From Pusillibacter faecalis (GTDB lineage: Bacteria > Bacillota > Clostridia > Oscillospirales > Oscillospiraceae), in the NCBI RefSeq assembly GCF_018408705.1, contig NZ_AP023420.1, forward strand, positions 1,426,001 to 1,490,000: a DNA stretch of 64,000 bases, given 5' to 3'. Positions 60,896 to 64,000 of this stretch are shown one piece after another. Made by a program: the position numbers and the translations under genes. Under the pieces are notes generated by a model, which was not told the origin of the DNA, ran no database searches, and saw only the letters and a program-made list of their open reading frames with translations. How positions within the stretch are numbered: the first letter of the stretch is position 1; each line of letters opens with the position of its first letter.

Positions 60896-61648
60896 ATGGT
60901 TTCCATGGATTACAGCGGTAAGAACTACATTGTGACAGGCGGTGCCGGCGGCATTGGCGGCGCCGTGGTGGACGGCATTGTATCCGGCGGCGGCCACGCC
61001 GTCATTGTGGACATCAATGAGGCCGGGGCCCGGAAGTACCAGGAGAAGTACGGTGAGGACAAAGTCACGGTGGCCGCCGTGGACCTGAGCAATCCCGCAG
61101 AGATTCGGGAGAAGTTCGGCGCCCTGGTGCAGAAGTTCGGGCAGATTCACGGCCTGATCTGCGTGGCCGGCATTGTCAGCACCTCCAAGTTTGAGGATGT
61201 GACCCAGGCGGAGTGGGACCGCGTGGTTGCCATCAACCTCACCGGCGTGTTTGCCAGCATCCAGAGCGTGTTCACCAACATGAAAGAGCACAGCTACGGC
61301 CGGATCGTGGTGGTCTCCTCCGTGGCGGCCCAGGTGGGCGGCGGACTGCTGGGCACCAGCGTGTACGCGGCCTCCAAGGGCGGCGTCAACAGCCTCATCA
61401 AGGCGGTTGCCAAGGAGGGCGGCCCCTACAACGTGGCCTGCTGCGGCGTGTGCCCCGCCTACACCAAGACGGCCATCACCGCCGGCATGGATCAGGACCG
61501 GCACAACCGGATTCTCAGCCAGATTCCCCTGGGCCGGCCCGCCGACCCGCAGGAGATTGCCAACCTCATTTTGTTCTATGCCTCCGACCTTGCAAGCTTT
61601 GTAACCGGCGAGATTGGAAACGCCGACGGCGGCCTGCGGATGGACTGA
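60896..61648 (+). CDS. SDR-family oxidoreductase
   Basis: A 250-residue classical short-chain dehydrogenase. Cofactor motif TGGAGGIGG at residues 14-22; VDIN after beta-2 suggests NAD rather than NADP; VVVSSVAAQ supplies the catalytic Ser and SVYAASKGG the Tyr-x-x-x-Lys. AAAGGAG precedes the ATG. Between the TRAP transporter and the 2-oxoacid dehydrogenase-like genes, it probably oxidises the imported compound to a keto product. Confidence 0.93.
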   Translation: MVSMDYSGKNYIVTGGAGGIGGAVVDGIVSGGGHAVIVDINEAGARKYQEKYGEDKVTVAAVDLSNPAEIREKFGALVQKFGQIHGLICVAGIVSTSKFEDVTQAEWDRVVAINLTGVFASIQSVFTNMKEHSYGRIVVVSSVAAQVGGGLLGTSVYAASKGGVNSLIKAVAKEGGPYNVACCGVCPAYTKTAITAGMDQDRHNRILSQIPLGRPADPQEIANLILFYASDLASFVTGEIGNADGGLRMD

Positions 61649-61690
61649 CAGGCGCGGCCCTGTGAATTTCGACTGCGTTGATAGGAGAGT

Positions 61691-62656
61691 ATGATGAAAT
61701 ATTCCAAAGAATTGGTGACAGAGCTGTATCAGGAGCTTCTCAGCGTCCGCATGGCGGAGGAGAAGCTGGTGGAGATTTACGCGCTGGGCAAGGTGCCCGG
61801 CCACATCCACAGCGGGGTTGGCGAGGAGGCCGCCTATGTGGCGCCGCTGATGACCCGCCGCGAGGGGGACTACTATAAGCATACACACCGGGTGGTTGCC
61901 GCCGCCCATGCCGTGGGCGTTACCTTCAACGAAATGTTTGCAGAGATCCTGGGCAAGCAGACCGGCACCTCCCATGGGCGGGGCGGCGTGAACCACATCG
62001 CCCGTCTGGACAAGGGCTGCATCGGCACCGCCGGCTCCCTGGGCGTAGACACCGAGGTGGCAATCGGCGCAGGGCTCTCTGCCAAGTACTTAGAAAACGG
62101 CCGTATCGTTTACTGCTACAACGGCGACGGCACCCACAGCCGCGGCAACGTCCACGAGGCCATGAACCTGGCCGCCATTTGGAAGCTGCCGGTTCTGTTC
62201 ATCTGCGATGACAACCAGTACGCCATCTCCGCCAACCACGCCAACACGATCCCGGTTCCGAATCCCGCTGCGGACCGCGCCGCCGGCTATGGCATGCCCG
62301 CCAGGGTTGTCCAGGGCGACGATCCCCTGGCGATCTATGAGGCGGCCAAAGAGCTGACCGACGATATCCGCGCCGGAAAGGGACCCGCCGTCCTGGAGAT
62401 CAAGTGTTACCGCTGGCGGGGCCACTTTGAGGGCGACCAGTGCGCCTACCGGGACAAGGCCGTGACGGAAGAGGAGGTCAAAAAGGACTGCCTGGCCAAT
62501 CTGGAGAAGTATGTGCTGGACAACGGCGTTTTGACCCAGGAGGACATCGAGCTTATGCGCAAAGAGATTGCTCTAGAGCTGGAGCAGGCGGTGGAATTCG
62601 CGGAAAACAGCCCCGAACCGGACCCCGACCACATTTTTGACGGTCTGTACGCCTGA
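61691..62656 (+). CDS. thiamine-diphosphate dehydrogenase E1 alpha (acetoin/pyruvate type)
   Basis: A 321-residue E1 alpha subunit. The ThDP motif starts GDGTHSRGNVHEAMNLAA and ends LFICDDNQYA; HIHSGVGEEAAYVAP and the phosphorylation-loop-like RWRGHFEGD are typical. Its length and sequence resemble AcoA (acetoin dehydrogenase) as much as PdhA, and I cannot separate them by eye. AGGAGAG precedes the ATG. E1 beta and E2 follow. Confidence 0.9.
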   Translation: MMKYSKELVTELYQELLSVRMAEEKLVEIYALGKVPGHIHSGVGEEAAYVAPLMTRREGDYYKHTHRVVAAAHAVGVTFNEMFAEILGKQTGTSHGRGGVNHIARLDKGCIGTAGSLGVDTEVAIGAGLSAKYLENGRIVYCYNGDGTHSRGNVHEAMNLAAIWKLPVLFICDDNQYAISANHANTIPVPNPAADRAAGYGMPARVVQGDDPLAIYEAAKELTDDIRAGKGPAVLEIKCYRWRGHFEGDQCAYRDKAVTEEEVKKDCLANLEKYVLDNGVLTQEDIELMRKEIALELEQAVEFAENSPEPDPDHIFDGLYA

Positions 62657-62693
62657 TGTGGACATTCACAATCATATAACGGAGGAACTCTTC

Positions 62694-63662
62694 ATGAAAG
62701 AAAGTTTTGCACAGGCCATCAGCGCTGCCATCAGCGAGGAGATGCGCCGTGATGATACGGTCCTGGTCTACGGCGAGGATGTTGCGGAGATGGGCGGTAT
62801 CTTCTGCGCCACCAAGGGGATTCTGGAGGAGTTTGGCCCCAAGCGCTGCATCAGCACCCCCATTTCCGAGGGCGCCATTGTGGGCAGCGCCATCGGCGCG
62901 GCCATGACGGGCCTGCGGCCCTGCGTGGAGCTGATGTATTCGGACTTCCAGCTGGTGGCCTTCAACGAGCTGTTCCACTCCTGCGGAAAGTGGCGGTATC
63001 TGCATGGCGAGGATTACAAGCTGCCCCTGGTGGTGCGCTGCGCCGGCGGCTACTCCTTCGGCGCGGGCGCCGAGCACTCCAATATCTTTGAGTGCCTTTT
63101 CAACCACGCGCCCGGCCTGACCATCATCACCCCCTCCAACGTCTATGACGCCAAGGGCCTTTTGAAGGCCGCGATCCGCAGCGACAACCCGGTTTTGTTC
63201 TTTGAGCACAAGCAGCTCTATAAGACGAAGATGGAGATTCCCGACGAGGAGTATGTGCTGCCCATCGGCAAGGCCGACATCAAGCGGGAGGGCGGCGATG
63301 TGACGATCCTCGCCGTGGGCCTGATGGTTCAAAAGGCGCTGGAGGCCGCGCAGAAGCTGGCGGCGGAGGGCATCAGCTGTGAGGTCGTGGACCCCAGGAC
63401 CCTGCTGCCCTTTGACAAGGAGACGGCCTATCAGTCCATTTCCAAGACCCACCGCTGCGTCATTGTGGAGGAGAGCAACCTCCGCGGGGGCCTTGGCGCG
63501 GAGTGGGCGGCCATGATTCAGGAGGAGCTTTTTGACGAGCTGGACGCCCCCATCAAGCGCGTTGCCTCTTTGGATGTGCCCCTGCCCTATAACCTGGGCC
63601 TGGAGGCCCGGGCGGTTCCGAATCCGGAGAAGATTGCGGCGGCTGTAAAGGCGCTCTTCTGA
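62694..63662 (+). CDS. thiamine-diphosphate dehydrogenase E1 beta (acetoin/pyruvate type)
   Basis: A 322-residue E1 beta (transketolase-like) subunit: VYGEDVAEMGGIFCATKGIL, STPISEGAIVGSAIGAAMTG, and the C-terminal LAVGLMVQKALEAAQKL domain with DPRTLLPFD. It pairs with the upstream E1 alpha. GGAGGAA precedes the ATG at 62694; the frame before it overlaps the E1 alpha end. Confidence 0.92.
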   Translation: MKESFAQAISAAISEEMRRDDTVLVYGEDVAEMGGIFCATKGILEEFGPKRCISTPISEGAIVGSAIGAAMTGLRPCVELMYSDFQLVAFNELFHSCGKWRYLHGEDYKLPLVVRCAGGYSFGAGAEHSNIFECLFNHAPGLTIITPSNVYDAKGLLKAAIRSDNPVLFFEHKQLYKTKMEIPDEEYVLPIGKADIKREGGDVTILAVGLMVQKALEAAQKLAAEGISCEVVDPRTLLPFDKETAYQSISKTHRCVIVEESNLRGGLGAEWAAMIQEELFDELDAPIKRVASLDVPLPYNLGLEARAVPNPEKIAAAVKALF

Positions 63663-63688
63663 GTGATGATCAAAAAGTGAGGAGGCAT

Positions 63689-63727
63689 ATGCCAAAGGCT
63701 GTTTCGGCCGGAGGCAAAGAGATATGA
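63689..63727 (+). CDS. 12-codon leader frame coupled to E2
   Basis: A tiny frame, MPKAVSAGGKEI, with a strong GAGGAGG site. Its stop overlaps the E2 start (ATGA at 63724). It may serve only to couple translation or be chance. Confidence 0.35.
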   Translation: MPKAVSAGGKEI

Positions 63728-64000
63728 GTATGGAAATTGTCATGCCAAAGACCGGCCTGACTAACACGGAGAACGCCCTGGACAAGTGGCAGGTCTCCGA
63801 GGGAGAGCAGGTAAAAAAGGGTCAGGTTCTGGCGGAAATTGAGAGCGAGAAAACCACCATGCCCTTTGAGAGCCCGGAGGACGGCATCATCCATCTGGTG
63901 GCCGGGGAGGGCGACACGGTGCCCGTGGGCGGCGTGATCGCGCACCTTGCCGCAGACCAGGCGGAGTATGAGAGCCTCTGTGCCGCCGCCGCGCCTGCCG
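63724..64000 (+). CDS. dihydrolipoamide acyltransferase E2, 5' part
   Basis: The first 92 residues of an E2 are visible; the gene runs past the right edge. They form a lipoyl domain with the lipoylated Lys in AEIESEKTTMPFES (near residue 43) and the closing EGDTVPVGGVIAHLA, followed by an Ala-rich hinge. GGAGG lies nine bases before the ATG. With the E1 subunits it forms a 2-oxoacid or acetoin dehydrogenase complex that makes an acyl-CoA. Confidence 0.9.
   Translation, partial: MSMEIVMPKTGLTNTENALDKWQVSEGEQVKKGQVLAEIESEKTTMPFESPEDGIIHLVAGEGDTVPVGGVIAHLAADQAEYESLCAAAAPA

Noticed and set aside
1..64000. tRNA, rRNA genes, CRISPR arrays, IS transposases
   Set aside because: I saw no tRNA-like cloverleaf with a GGTTCGAATCC-type arm, no rRNA, no regularly spaced direct repeats and no transposase or integrase gene; this was an eye scan, so tRNAscan and ISfinder searches would be decisive.

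Overview
The window looks like chromosome from a G+C-rich, spore-forming Firmicute of the class Clostridia, most likely the Oscillospiraceae (Flavonifractor/Lawsonibacter/Oscillibacter/Dysosmobacter-like; the genus is a guess). The grounds are the Gram-positive origin-side order dnaN-yaaA-recF-remB-gyrB-gyrA, a SpoVA protein, a T-box leader on ileS, SepF/DivIVA, and strong AGGAGG-type ribosome sites with promoters close to TTGACA-17-TATAAT.

Layout. 1-7451: replication/topology block next to oriC (oriC lies upstream, outside the window). 7481-14878: XRE regulator, RNase HI with an unusual N-terminal extension, MsrA, glutamine-dependent NAD synthetase, a small membrane protein, a MarR-MATE efflux operon with two operator-like repeats, and a lipoprotein. 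15026-18003 (minus): metal-exporting P-type ATPase, separate HMA metallochaperone and ArsR/CadC repressor with an SmtB-like operator. 18153-24539: thioesterase, an OPT transporter paired with a P1 peptidase, a secreted acid phosphatase and an FKBP-like lipoprotein. 25010-30585: T-box leader, zinc-ribbon protein and ileS, a 109-bp tandem duplication, then lspA, an RluD-type synthase and a degenerate HPr. 30781-43568: a GNAT, then the tRNA-modification/mismatch-repair block miaB ... mutS ... mutL ... miaA-hfq, with several accessory genes inside it. 43612-47667: adaptor protein, yggS, sepF, divIVA and a HAD phosphatase. 47924-51074: membrane protein, hemW, a lone spoVAC and an XRE regulator. 51300-54956 (minus): arginine deiminase operon arcA-arcB-yfcC type antiporter. 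55062-56644: repeat-rich accessory island. 56764-64000: GntR regulator divergent from a TRAP transporter, SDR dehydrogenase and an acetoin/pyruvate-dehydrogenase-like complex (E1 alpha, E1 beta, E2, the last cut by the window end).

The most striking unexplained feature is a family of five copies of a roughly 270-373 bp non-coding repeat: an inverted pair between an XRE gene and mutS (33522-34295) and three copies around 55062-56644. The copies share hairpins whose base pairs co-vary between copies, and the non-Watson-Crick pairs are G-U on one and the same strand, which suggests a structured RNA read in one orientation. One copy abuts a beheaded XRE regulator gene, a sign of past insertion or rearrangement.

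Most gene calls rest on recognisable motifs and conserved gene order read by eye; no database search was possible.
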